Assembly (NCBI GenBank): GCA_964617665.1
Contig: CAZUAH010000235.1
Span: 1-20,547, forward strand
Source of the DNA: JADHUC01 sp964617665
GTDB lineage: Bacteria; Planctomycetota; Planctomycetia; Pirellulales; Pirellulaceae
Direction of reading: 5' to 3'
DNA length: 20,547 nt
Part shown: positions 1 through 6,872 of the stretch, in pieces
Numbering within the stretch: the first letter of the stretch is position 1
Layout: every line of letters starts with the position of its first letter
Notes under the pieces: model-generated
Database searches by the model: none
What the model was told of the DNA's origin: nothing
What the model saw: the letters and a program-made list of their open reading frames with translations, nothing else
Position numbers and translations under genes: made by a program

Positions 1-239
1 TCAATAGCGTCCATCTTTTGCTGCAAATTAGCCCTTTCAGCTTTCAAGGCGGATTTCAAATCAGTAGCGGGCGCGGCCTTTGGTGCTGCCTTCTTTGCTG
101 CTGTCTTCTTCTTTGGCGCGGCCTTCTTTAATTCTGCTCCGCAATGTTCGCACACCAGTTTGCGCGGGTGATTTCCCTTGCCACATTTCGGGCAAGGCAT
201 TGAGGGCGCGGCCCTCTTCGCTGATTTCTTCTTAGCCAT
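1..239 (-). CDS. Zinc-ribbon, Lys/Ala-rich small protein (3' end beyond window)
   Basis: Reading the minus strand from an ATG at 239-237 gives an open frame of 79 complete codons that runs off the left edge without a stop, so the C-terminus is missing. The N-terminus is MAKKKSAKRAAPSMPCPKCG. It contains two CxxC pairs, CPKC and CEHC, about 15 residues apart, which is a classic zinc ribbon. A tract rich in KKAAP/KKTAAKKAAPKAAP follows, like histone-H1/HU-tail nucleic-acid-binding tails, and then a start of what looks like a charged helix (LKSALKAERANLQQKMDAI). It diverges from the HNH gene with only a few tens of bases between starts. Function is not known; DNA or RNA binding is inferred from the basic tail. 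The low-complexity Lys/Ala region and lower GC agree with the phage-like neighbourhood. Confidence 0.6.
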   Translation of the reverse strand, partial: MAKKKSAKRAAPSMPCPKCGKGNHPRKLVCEHCGAELKKAAPKKKTAAKKAAPKAAPATDLKSALKAERANLQQKMDAI

Positions 240-275
240 TGTCCCAATTCCTTTGTGTTGGTGGATACATACGGT

Positions 276-611
276 ATGCCGACACGTAAGAATACCCGGA
301 TATGTCCCGTATGTCAAAACGTAATCGTTGGAACATGTCCCGATTGTAAGCCGATACAGACGCCCGATAGCCCAGAGCGTAAGGAAACGCAGAAGCTCTA
401 CAATGATAGAAAATGGCGGAACGCAAGGGCGGCTTACTTTGCCGCTAATCCTCTCTGCCTCGATTGTTTGACCAATAACAAGACCACCGCAGCCAACGAA
501 ATACACCACACGATTAAAATTGCTGACGATAAGGCCCAATTCTGGGATTCTCGCCACTGGCGGGCCTTATGCAAGCCTTGCCACTCGATACGCTCAGCCA
601 GGGGCGAATAG
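276..611 (+). CDS. HNH endonuclease, phage packaging-type
   Basis: A 111-residue protein from ATG 276. An in-frame GTG at 255 would add seven residues, but ATG 276 begins the conserved-looking part. An N-terminal zinc ribbon (C10, C13, C21, C24) is followed by a helical stretch (LYNDRKWRNARAAYFAANP) and then the HNH fold: C61-x2-C64, the EIHH core with H77 and H78, and C99-x2-C102-H103 at the end. This order, with the paired zinc cysteines around the beta-beta-alpha-metal core, is that of HNH nucleases encoded beside small terminase subunits in tailed phages. There they assist cleavage of the packaging substrate. The usual Asn of the motif seems to be His (H94 in SRHWRALC). The P27-type terminase gene lies about 200 bp downstream on the same strand, which supports the assignment. 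A homing or restriction role is a less likely alternative. Confidence 0.83.
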   Translation: MPTRKNTRICPVCQNVIVGTCPDCKPIQTPDSPERKETQKLYNDRKWRNARAAYFAANPLCLDCLTNNKTTAANEIHHTIKIADDKAQFWDSRHWRALCKPCHSIRSARGE

Positions 612-818
612 CCAAATCAAATTAAAAATTGCCATCCGTGGCCGTTATCAGAATACCTTTCGATCTTAATAAATCGCTAGGCGGCAAACCGAAAGCCTCT
701 TATTGAGGCTAGGTATCAATGAGAGCGGGTAGGGGGCTTCTTTTTCTAATTCTGGCTGGTCTGTAAATCGAATGCCTCCCGTTCCTCTTTTTTTCGCACA
801 ATTTTGATAGATACAGGT
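612..818. other. Intergenic stretch between HNH and small terminase genes
   Basis: About 200 bp with no convincing gene. It contains a 6-bp perfect stem (AGCCTC 694-699, GAGGCT 705-710, five-base loop) and, further on, GGGGGCTTC followed by a run of T (about 735-745), so a weak terminator or a processed phage RNA is possible. The sequence is clearly AT-richer than the region beyond 1600. A 15-codon hydrophobic ORF at 719-766 is too short to call. Confidence 0.3.
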
Positions 819-1244
819 ATGGCAAGATCAGCAAAAGGTAACAGTATCAAGATACTCGAAGGGGAATATGATAAATCCAGAATCAAGACTACGCCCCAAG
901 CTATCGGCCTACCTGTAAGGCCCAAAGGATTGAAGCCCCAAGCCCGTAAGCTCTGGGACTACATCACGCCCAAGCTACACGAAATCGGCACGGCTACGGA
1001 GATAGACGCCCCAGCATTAACGGCCCTCGTTCAATGGTGGGCAACATATTTAGAGGCGCAGAAGGCACTAGAGAAGATACAGGATTGGACAACAACAGAG
1101 GCGCAACGGGTGCTGACCGCCACTAGCAAAGCGTATGAGAACTTTAGACGCCTCAGTTTAGAGTTTGGCCTAACGCCCAAGGCACGAAATCAAATTGATG
1201 TGAAGCCCACAGAGAAAGACGAGCTAGAAAGACTCTTTGCTTAA
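819..1244 (+). CDS. P27-family phage terminase small subunit
   Basis: A 141-residue protein from ATG 819; an in-frame TTG at 804 would add five residues and is less likely. It begins MARSAKGNSIKILEGEYD, a basic, probably disordered N-terminus. The family core follows: proline-rich lead-in (IGLPVRPKGLKPQARKLW), the W-x3-P-x-L helix, TATEIDAPALTALVQWWATY, and a long C-terminal helix including LEFGLTPKARNQI. Those last residues match the F-GLTP-R end conserved in P27 proteins. Small terminase subunits recognise viral DNA and load the large ATPase/nuclease subunit during packaging. The expected large subunit does not follow; recognisable phage sequence stops at about 1245. This suggests a prophage remnant, a prophage edge or an assembly junction. 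Base composition is lower in GC than the genes from 1600 onward. Confidence 0.85.
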   Translation: MARSAKGNSIKILEGEYDKSRIKTTPQAIGLPVRPKGLKPQARKLWDYITPKLHEIGTATEIDAPALTALVQWWATYLEAQKALEKIQDWTTTEAQRVLTATSKAYENFRRLSLEFGLTPKARNQIDVKPTEKDELERLFA

Positions 1245-1255
1245 CTATTGAGAAC

Positions 1256-1532
1256 TTAGCCCCGCTCGATGGGTCTTCCGGGGCTCGATCGGATGATGGG
1301 CAAGTAACGTTGATGACGAATTCGGCCCGTTGCGATGTCGATGTCGTCGTGCCAGCAGTTCAGTGGCGACCACCTAACCAGCGGCCAAGACCAACGACCC
1401 ACACGAGCATAGTCAACAGAAACACCACGGCGAACGCGACTTTGAGTTTCACGCAACATCAACTCCTGTCACCGCAACGTTGGGGATAGCAAGAAACAGA
1501 CCCAAAGCTCTCGCGGTGAGTAGAACGCGCAT
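1256..1532 (-). pseudogene. Decayed small membrane-protein gene(s)
   Basis: Three short pieces on the minus strand look like broken coding sequence. ATG 1532 opens a 27-codon hydrophobic ORF (MRVLLTARALGLFLAIPNVA..., stop at 1449). Its TGA overlaps a GTG at 1452 by four bases, in a coupling arrangement. The GTG opens VKLKVAFAVVFLLTMLVWVV, a clear membrane segment ending in GLGRWLGGRH and a stop at 1360. In a different frame the same strand continues CWHDDIDIATGRIRHQRYLP to a stop at 1256, which reads like a soluble continuation. A -1 shift near 1365 would join the last two. A domain of this kind (D-I-D-x-x-T-G-R-x-R-x-x-R-Y) resembles hypothetical planctomycete membrane proteins as I remember them, but I cannot verify that. 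Chance hydrophobic ORFs remain possible. Confidence 0.3.
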
Positions 1533-1611
1533 CACGTCACTGTAGCGTTATTTTGTCGGTCTTGCTTCGGATTCACGCCGCCGCGACCGCTACATGTGAG
1601 TGCGACACGCG

Positions 1612-1914
1612 CTAGTCTCTCCAGGTTGGCTTGCGACGTCGCGCTCGGGGATGGCGGGTAATGGGTGTGTCGACTGCCTTGCCACCGGCAGGGCGATTTT
1701 CGTCACACGGTGCTACTCTAGCGGCACGTGGTCGTTCGTTCGTGTCTTCTGTCGGATCGAGATCGTACGAGACGTTCTGCCCCTCCGCGAGTTGGTCGAA
1801 CAGCCCACCTGCAACGACGCTGCAGTGAAAGAACACGTCCTGACCACCGTCCTCCGGCGCGATGAAGCCGATCCCTTTCTCAGAGAGTATTCTGGCAATA
1901 AGTCCAACTGGCAT
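1612..1914 (-). CDS. Cold-shock-domain (CspA-like) RNA-binding protein
   Basis: A 100-residue protein. ATG 1914 was chosen because AGAGGAC sits at the right distance upstream and because the cold-shock domain begins immediately (MPVGLIARILSEKGIGFI); longer in-frame starts precede it only within the upstream gene. RNP1 is KGIGFI (13-18) and RNP2 is VFFHC (27-31), variants of KGFGFI and VFVHF. The usual Trp before RNP1 is not present. After the beta-barrel (about residues 1-68) there is a basic tail ending RHPRARRRKPTWRD, about 30 residues more than classic 70-residue CspA. The protein should bind single-stranded RNA or DNA, but the sequence does not show whether it is cold-induced. It starts 8 bp after the oxidoreductase stop at 1923, so it probably shares that transcript. 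Confidence 0.8.
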   Translation of the reverse strand: MPVGLIARILSEKGIGFIAPEDGGQDVFFHCSVVAGGLFDQLAEGQNVSYDLDPTEDTNERPRAARVAPCDENRPAGGKAVDTPITRHPRARRRKPTWRD

Positions 1915-1922
1915 TTTGTCCT

Positions 1923-3305
1923 CTATCCTACGTTCAACCATGAATCGACGTTGTTGATAGTCCACGGCTCGCGTTGTTCGCGGGCGAGCATGGCGTTGGC
2001 TTCGTTGTCGTTCCTGAATTCCTCATTCCCTGGATCCCAGCGAAGCTTTCGGCCAAGCTGCATTGCGATATTGCCGATGTGTGCGATGGAAATCGTACGG
2101 TGGCCGACCTCGGCTGGTGCGTAAGTCGTTCCACCATTCTTGATACAATCCGTGAAGTCCATATGCTCGCCGCCCGGAACTCCACCGCCGCCCGAGCGTT
2201 TGACGATCGTCTTTGGGCGATGTAGCTGTTCGTCCTCGGGGATTCTGACTGCCAGGATCTTGGGATCGCTGGACGCAAGCGGCCCGCGCCAGCCACGGAA
2301 CATGACCCAGCCCTCAGTGCCCTCGAACTTGATCCCCGGCACTTCGCTCCAGACGTGCATGGTAACGCCGTTGGCGTAGCGGTAATGTAAGTCGAATTCG
2401 CCCGCCGTATTCCAAATGGCATCTCGCGGCGGGAACACGCCAGTGCCCTCGACCTCCACCGGCCCGGTCTCCTGATGACCGCTTGCCCATTGGGCCAAAT
2501 CGATCATGTGGGCACCCCAATCCGTGAGCCGGCCACCCGAGTAGGCGAGATTCCATCGGAATGTGTTATGGATGCGTGCCGAGCAGTAGGGTGCCAACGG
2601 GGCTTGGCCCTGCCACATTTCGTAGTTCAAGTATTCCGGAGGCTCTCGCAGCGTGAAGTCAGTGTTGCCTCGACTGGCGTTGTCCTTCGGTAGAAGTACC
2701 TTAATGTGCCGAAGCTCGCCGATAAAGCCGCCGTGAACCAACTCGCACATATAGATATAGGAGTCAATCGACCGATTCTCAGATGCCGTCTGGAACACCA
2801 ATCCCGATCGCTTCGCCACGTCGGCAAGGATACGCCCTTCGCGAACCGTCAGCGTGAGCGGCTTCTCGCAGATAACATGCTTCTTCGCCTTCAACGCCAT
2901 CAGCGCCGGGATGACGTGCCAGTGATCGGGTGTGGCAACGTCCACTGCGTCGATTTCCTTACGATTGATCAGATCGCGGAAGTCGTCGTACGCGTCGCAG
3001 CGGTAGTCTTGGCCGAGTGTCTTCGAGTATCGTTGATTGACTTTCTTCTCGGCATTCGCCAAGTGTCGAGAATCGACGTCGCATACTGCGACGACTTGCT
3101 GATCGGGATTCTCGAACATCCGATCCAAGTTCCACCCCGTTCCGTGGCCGCCGCAGCCGATCAGCCCCATGGTGATGCGGTTGCTTGGCGCGACTGCCCC
3201 GGCCAGTCCCAAAGCCGATGATGGGATAACGATGGGCACTGCCGCAGTCGTCGCCATCCCCTTGAGAAAACGCCGACGTCCTATCCCGTTCTTTCTATTG
3301 TTCAC
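1923..3305 (-). CDS. Tat-exported Gfo/Idh/MocA family oxidoreductase
   Basis: A 460-residue NAD(P)-dependent sugar-type dehydrogenase, probably acting outside the cytoplasm. The GTG at 3305 is preferred over TTG 3329 because AAAGGAG lies eight bases before it. A twin-arginine signal (GRRRFLKG, residues 9-16) precedes a hydrophobic stretch ending near ALGLAGA. The Rossmann fold follows with GLIGCGGHG (47-55) and an acidic strand end VAVCDVD (72-78), then the hallmark EKP at 147-149. The C-terminal half has the GGRLTDWGAHMIDLAQW motif with the likely catalytic His, typical of GFO/IDH/MocA C-terminal domains. The family oxidises or epimerises sugars and inositols; the substrate here is not determinable. 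It starts 27 bp after the isomerase-like gene and ends 8 bp before the cold-shock gene. Its Shine-Dalgarno lies in a small hairpin (3306-3318). Confidence 0.9.
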   Translation of the reverse strand: MNNRKNGIGRRRFLKGMATTAAVPIVIPSSALGLAGAVAPSNRITMGLIGCGGHGTGWNLDRMFENPDQQVVAVCDVDSRHLANAEKKVNQRYSKTLGQDYRCDAYDDFRDLINRKEIDAVDVATPDHWHVIPALMALKAKKHVICEKPLTLTVREGRILADVAKRSGLVFQTASENRSIDSYIYMCELVHGGFIGELRHIKVLLPKDNASRGNTDFTLREPPEYLNYEMWQGQAPLAPYCSARIHNTFRWNLAYSGGRLTDWGAHMIDLAQWASGHQETGPVEVEGTGVFPPRDAIWNTAGEFDLHYRYANGVTMHVWSEVPGIKFEGTEGWVMFRGWRGPLASSDPKILAVRIPEDEQLHRPKTIVKRSGGGGVPGGEHMDFTDCIKNGGTTYAPAEVGHRTISIAHIGNIAMQLGRKLRWDPGNEEFRNDNEANAMLAREQREPWTINNVDSWLNVG

Positions 3306-3318
3306 AGGAGGGGCTCCT
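3306..3318 (-). promoter_or_regulatory. Hairpin occluding the Shine-Dalgarno of the oxidoreductase gene
   Basis: On the minus strand the sequence AGGAG-CCC-CTCCT lies directly before the GTG at 3305: a perfect 5-bp stem with a three-base loop in which the 5' arm is the Shine-Dalgarno itself. It could couple translation to ribosomes finishing the upstream gene at 3332. Short stems like this also occur by chance. Confidence 0.3.
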
Positions 3319-3331
3319 TTGTTTGTCAATC

Positions 3332-4255
3332 CTACGCGATCTTCGCGAACACCTTCTCCACGTAAGTCCGACTGCGGCGGTGCGATTCTACGGCGTCCAT
3401 CGTGTTCGGTGTGCCATTTTCGACGGCCTGTTCCAGGACTAGTAGTGGCTTGATGCCTTGTGCTTTGAGTCCATCGGCTACCTTCACGTAGTCGATATCG
3501 CCGTCAGTCAGACACTCAGTCCACACGCCATCCTTCGACTGCCGGATATGCAGTTCTGCGACACGTTTGCCATACTTCTCAATAACTTCGTAGACTCGCG
3601 CGACGTTGTTGCCGCTGCCGCGGTACACCCAGTGCGTGTCCAGGCACAGCTTGACCAGCTTTGGATCGGTCTCAGTCATCAATTGATGAAACTCGCGGCC
3701 TTCGTTCTGCCACGCAGGCGAGTGGAAATGGTAGGCCAGCGTCATACCGCGTTCTGCCAGTTGCCCGCCGAGCTGCGTCATGGCTTTAGCCTGGGTAGCA
3801 AGCTGCGCATCCGACTTGGCCTTCCCGCGAAGTGGCGTTGGGTTAACCACGACGATCCGCAAGTCGATCAGTTCTTTCGCTTTCGCAGCCGTCGCAACCA
3901 CCCGCTCGATGCTCTTGTCCGTCGCCCCGGGATCGTGAAGAGTCGCGCCCGTATAGAAGGAACGCATCTCAAGGCCATACTTCTTCAGCAGCGGAACGAT
4001 TCGTTCGGCCGACGCCGCGTCACCAAGCATCGCTTCCAGACCGTCCATCCCCGATCGCTTCACTTCGGCCAACCCCGCGTCGAGATCGGCGTTGAAGTCT
4101 TTGCTCTGCCGACGGTACATGTTGATCCAGCAAAAGTGGTTGCAGGCCACATGAATCTTCGTCTCGGCGGCATGGGCTAGTCGGCCAGCCAAAGGCGCGC
4201 CCAACGCCATGGCCGCGGTCCCCTGGATGAATCCTCGGCGTGTGATGGTAGTCAT
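3332..4255 (-). CDS. Tat-exported sugar phosphate isomerase/epimerase-like TIM-barrel protein
   Basis: A 307-residue protein of the xylose-isomerase-like TIM-barrel superfamily (AP_endonuc_2 fold). ATG 4255 is chosen because GAGGAG lies seven bases upstream and because a twin-arginine leader follows directly (TRRGFIQG, with AHA near the cleavage site). Candidate metal-ligand strands are visible in order: LEAML, AYHFHSP, the KLCLDTHWVYRGSGN motif, AELHIRQSKDG and the late VLEQAVE glutamate. These match the Glu/Asp/His set that holds a divalent metal in isomerases and epimerases of this family. It lies between the GH5-like hydrolase and the Gfo/Idh/MocA gene on one strand. Such isomerase/oxidoreductase pairs are frequent in planctomycete sugar-catabolic loci and may act in sequence on an oxidised sugar. 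Exact reaction unknown. Length is normal for the family once the leader is subtracted. Confidence 0.88.
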   Translation of the reverse strand: MTTITRRGFIQGTAAMALGAPLAGRLAHAAETKIHVACNHFCWINMYRRQSKDFNADLDAGLAEVKRSGMDGLEAMLGDAASAERIVPLLKKYGLEMRSFYTGATLHDPGATDKSIERVVATAAKAKELIDLRIVVVNPTPLRGKAKSDAQLATQAKAMTQLGGQLAERGMTLAYHFHSPAWQNEGREFHQLMTETDPKLVKLCLDTHWVYRGSGNNVARVYEVIEKYGKRVAELHIRQSKDGVWTECLTDGDIDYVKVADGLKAQGIKPLLVLEQAVENGTPNTMDAVESHRRSRTYVEKVFAKIA

Positions 4256-4352
4256 CGTCGTTCTCCTCGCATGGGCCACAAAGAAACGTATCAATGCCAG
4301 TTTACATGCTCATCCGCGAGAACCAAGTGCGGGCGGCTGTTCTGGGGGCGAA

Positions 4353-5591
4353 TCATCTTCCGCTTTCAAGATACCGCTGGTTGAAATCTCGCACTCGCTT
4401 CATCAGCAGCGGCTGAGCCTCGCCGTTGGGGATATTGAAATCTTTGTTCTGCCACGGGAAGTGCCAGGCCCACAGCGCGATGAGCGCGACACCTTCTTCG
4501 TCCAGCATGTCGATGGCCGCACGCGCCCACTTGGCCTCGGAATCAGCCTGGAAGTGGGGATCAGATTGGCCAAGCTCGCCCATGCACACCGGTCTCTTGG
4601 CCGCGTGCAAGGCACGGACGCGATGGCGCAAGAAGTCCAAATGCGGCAGATTGGCGACCTTTCGCCGAGTCGCGAAATTGCCGTACAGATGGAGACTGAA
4701 TACGTCCAATGGATCGGGTTGGGATTCGAGCAAGTTCGATAGATGCTCGCGCAACGTATCGTTTCGCCACTTGAAGTCCGGGAACGTCTCGCGGCGGCAT
4801 ACGCTTTCTTCTCGAACGCCCGAATCGCCGCTCGTGACCAAGTGGTTTTGGTCGATCGTTTTGATAAAGGCGGTCATCTCTTTGTAGAAGCGGACGAGGT
4901 CGTCGAACCTGAAGCTGTCTTCGAGTGTATATTTTTCTCGACAGCTGTTGGTTCCCGGTGGATAGACACCCTTGGGCTTTGCCGGGCGGTCTTGCATGTT
5001 CACATCCGCTCGCAGAAACGCTTCGTTTTGCAGCTCCCACATGAGAACGTTTGGATCGTCCTTGTACCTGGTCACAAACTCGCGCACATAGCCATATGTC
5101 GTAGCGTGGGTTTTGGAATCGGGATCCAACACGGCTGTTTGAAGCTCGCCGCAGTCCAAGCTCCATTTGAACAAGACGCCCAACGACGGCATGAGCCTGA
5201 CGTTGTGGGTACGGCACAGTTCGAACAACTCGTCCATCTGACGCCAGTATTCGTCTTTGTCCTTCAAGTACAACTCGGCGGTTCCCTTGGGATAGCCGGG
5301 CGATGCGAAAAAGCGGATGAACGCCACGTCGTGTCGCTTGGCGTCCAGAATGGCTTCGATGATCGCCTGACGCATCCTTTCGCGCGTTCCGTAGATACGT
5401 CTCCAATGAAACCATGTACCCATATAGCCTTGGGACAAGTGCGGCACATTGACGCCAATGGCGCGAAATTCTTTGCCTCCGAGCGTCAGTCGCGTGCCCT
5501 CAGCCTTGGCGAATTCGTCCGCCGCAACCGTATCGCCAAACAACGACGCGATCCACGAGAAACAGACGATCAGAATTTTGGCTGTCCGCAT
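4353..5591 (-). CDS. Secreted GH5-like (clan GH-A) glycoside hydrolase
   Basis: A 412-residue protein from ATG 5591, preceded by AAGGGG at eight bases; an in-frame GTG at 5636 only adds non-signal sequence. An N-terminal signal peptide (MRTAKILIVCFSWIASLFGD, cleavage after TVAA) points to export. The (beta/alpha)8 barrel shows the two clan GH-A hallmarks: MWELQNE with the acid/base Glu at about residue 190, and CMGELGQ with the nucleophile Glu at about 339. It also has the conserved His/Tyr strand FSLHLY (about 299-303) and a late aromatic WAWHFPWQ platform. N-terminal GVNVPHLSQG resembles mannanase and cellulase starts. Substrate is probably a beta-linked glycan such as cellulose, mannan or a related glucan, by retaining hydrolysis; which one cannot be decided. 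It lies upstream of the isomerase-like gene on the same strand with a gap of about 97 bp. Confidence 0.87.
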   Translation of the reverse strand: MRTAKILIVCFSWIASLFGDTVAADEFAKAEGTRLTLGGKEFRAIGVNVPHLSQGYMGTWFHWRRIYGTRERMRQAIIEAILDAKRHDVAFIRFFASPGYPKGTAELYLKDKDEYWRQMDELFELCRTHNVRLMPSLGVLFKWSLDCGELQTAVLDPDSKTHATTYGYVREFVTRYKDDPNVLMWELQNEAFLRADVNMQDRPAKPKGVYPPGTNSCREKYTLEDSFRFDDLVRFYKEMTAFIKTIDQNHLVTSGDSGVREESVCRRETFPDFKWRNDTLREHLSNLLESQPDPLDVFSLHLYGNFATRRKVANLPHLDFLRHRVRALHAAKRPVCMGELGQSDPHFQADSEAKWARAAIDMLDEEGVALIALWAWHFPWQNKDFNIPNGEAQPLLMKRVRDFNQRYLESGR

Positions 5592-5662
5592 CGACGTACC
5601 CCTTGCATTGACTTCTTCGGAATCAGTGAGATTCACGAATTGTCGATCTCCGTCTCCTCCAT

Positions 5663-5728
5663 TTCGTTGCCGCCCTGAATTCGTTGGGAATCCCTCTTCT
5701 TTCCCAACGAATTAAGGGCGGCAACGAA
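5663..5728. repeat. Large inverted repeat, 28-bp arms, 10-nt loop
   Basis: Left arm 5663-5690 and right arm 5701-5728 are reverse complements over 28 bp with one mismatch (G at 5677 against T in the complement), around a 10-base loop TCCCTCTTCT. Each arm also contains a repeated TTCGTTG (5663-5669 and 5680-5686) or CAACGAA (5705-5711 and 5722-5728), so the element is built of short direct repeats as well. It lies between two minus-strand genes, downstream of the stop at 5771. It could terminate that transcript, but no T-tract follows on either strand, so a canonical intrinsic terminator is unlikely. A miniature mobile or REP-type palindrome, or an mRNA-stabilising hairpin, fits as well. Confidence 0.85.
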
Positions 5729-5770
5729 TACACATGCTCACCGCTAAACCTAAACGACGGCAGGGTCGTG

Positions 5771-6748
5771 TTACTCCTGCTTCATTTGTGCATCAAGGCT
5801 GAGTCCTCGCACTTGAACCGCGGCGTCGATGGGTCCCGTGATCTCCCAGCCCATGTTCATTCCGCCCAAGCGGTAGTCGGCCGGTGCCTTCGAGTCTTGA
5901 AGATAGCCTCGCTGCCACGCTGCGTCCAATGCCTCTCGCATCATCGGCAGAAGATCGGCGTCGATTGTTACCCATTCGCCGTCGTGGGGACTCTGCTGCG
6001 ACAAACGCTTGAAATCAGGCTGGAAGATGAATTTGCCCGTGCCTTTCTTCTTCGCGGAACCGACATCCTTGGCAGCGTAAGTGGACGGAAAACGATGACG
6101 TCGGTCGTACAACAGCACACCAAACCACAAGTAGTCGCCGTGGCCCGTCGAATTGCGATTAAGATTCTGCAGCGTCACATAAAACACGAACTGGGCAGTG
6201 TGCCGACGATCGTTCCATCCAGGTCGTTCTTCCGCTCGAGCCTTCAGCAACCGGTACTGGATCTGGAACTTGACAGACGCCAATTCTGGCACCGCGGGAT
6301 GCTCGATCAGTCGTCGTTCGACCAACAAATGTGGCCAAGGATCACCGGGTTGCGGCGAACGCTCGCCGTATTCTTTGGTCGCATCCAACGCTAAGACCAT
6401 GTCCGCTTGGTCAGCTTCGGACGGCCCGAACACAACGGCCTTGGCCCCGTCAGAGAAGCGCACGGCTCCAGAAGTCAACTCCTCTCGTTTCGATCCGGCC
6501 AGCGAGAACTGACTGTGCCACTGGGCCACGCCCCACTCCGGCGCGACTCGATCGGGCCAGGGACGCAACTCTCCTTGCCGTACGTGCCTGCCCGGCGTCG
6601 GACTCCATGCGATTAGCCCACGTTCCCAGCGTGTGTCATCCAAAAGCGCTATCGCTTGATCTGCTGCGTGGCCAACCTGGTCCGGCTCTATGGAAATCAA
6701 GGCAAAGAGAAGTACCGCGATGGGGAAAGCCGTGAAGTGGAGTCTCAT
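5771..6748 (-). CDS. Secreted protein of unknown function
   Basis: A 325-residue protein that I do not recognise. ATG 6748 begins a good signal peptide (MRLHFTAFPIAVLLFALISI, with GHA near cleavage); GGAG lies 11 bases upstream, and an in-frame GTG at 6793 adds unlike sequence. The mature part is rich in Trp, Tyr and Arg and alternates short strands such as KFQIQYRLLKAR, AQFVFYVTLQNLNR and DYLWFGVLLYDRRH, which suggests a beta-sandwich or jelly-roll carbohydrate-binding or lyase-like fold. That is inference from pattern only. No catalytic motif stands out. A repeated acidic pattern (DADLLPMMREALDAAW) near the C-terminus looks like a single amphipathic helix. It is the first gene of the minus-strand block and diverges from the Gfo/Idh/MocA gene at 6873, so a role in the same carbohydrate pathway is plausible. 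Confidence 0.75.
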   Translation of the reverse strand: MRLHFTAFPIAVLLFALISIEPDQVGHAADQAIALLDDTRWERGLIAWSPTPGRHVRQGELRPWPDRVAPEWGVAQWHSQFSLAGSKREELTSGAVRFSDGAKAVVFGPSEADQADMVLALDATKEYGERSPQPGDPWPHLLVERRLIEHPAVPELASVKFQIQYRLLKARAEERPGWNDRRHTAQFVFYVTLQNLNRNSTGHGDYLWFGVLLYDRRHRFPSTYAAKDVGSAKKKGTGKFIFQPDFKRLSQQSPHDGEWVTIDADLLPMMREALDAAWQRGYLQDSKAPADYRLGGMNMGWEITGPIDAAVQVRGLSLDAQMKQE

Positions 6749-6779
6749 CGAAACATACTCCGGGGAAGCTGCAGTTGCG

Positions 6780-6809
6780 TTGAATACGTTCACAAACTGG
6801 CGTTATCAT
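6780..6809 (+). promoter_or_regulatory. Candidate sigma-70-type promoter
   Basis: TTGAAT (6780-6785), an 18-bp spacer and TATCAT (6804-6809) lie in the divergent region between the secreted unknown gene and the Gfo/Idh/MocA gene. Four and five of six bases match the -35 and -10 consensus. It would start transcription about 55 bp before the GTG at 6873. Confidence 0.3.
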
Positions 6810-6872
6810 AAACGGGGCAGGCTGTAGGGCAATGCCGGAGATTTTCGATGATAGGTACGCGGGAGGCACGAT

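Noticed and set aside
719..766. Fifteen-codon hydrophobic ORF between HNH and terminase
   Set aside because: Too short to support; it may be a leader peptide, but nothing else backs it.
1256..1462. Minus-strand ORF of 68 codons as one intact gene
   Set aside because: The first half is Arg-rich and unlike a protein start, whereas another frame gives a clear membrane helix there. Only the C-terminal part looks protein-like, so I treat the stretch as decayed.
4743..5678. 311-codon plus-strand ORF opposite the GH5-like gene
   Set aside because: The minus-strand protein carries both catalytic glutamate motifs; the plus-strand frame has none and is an antisense shadow.
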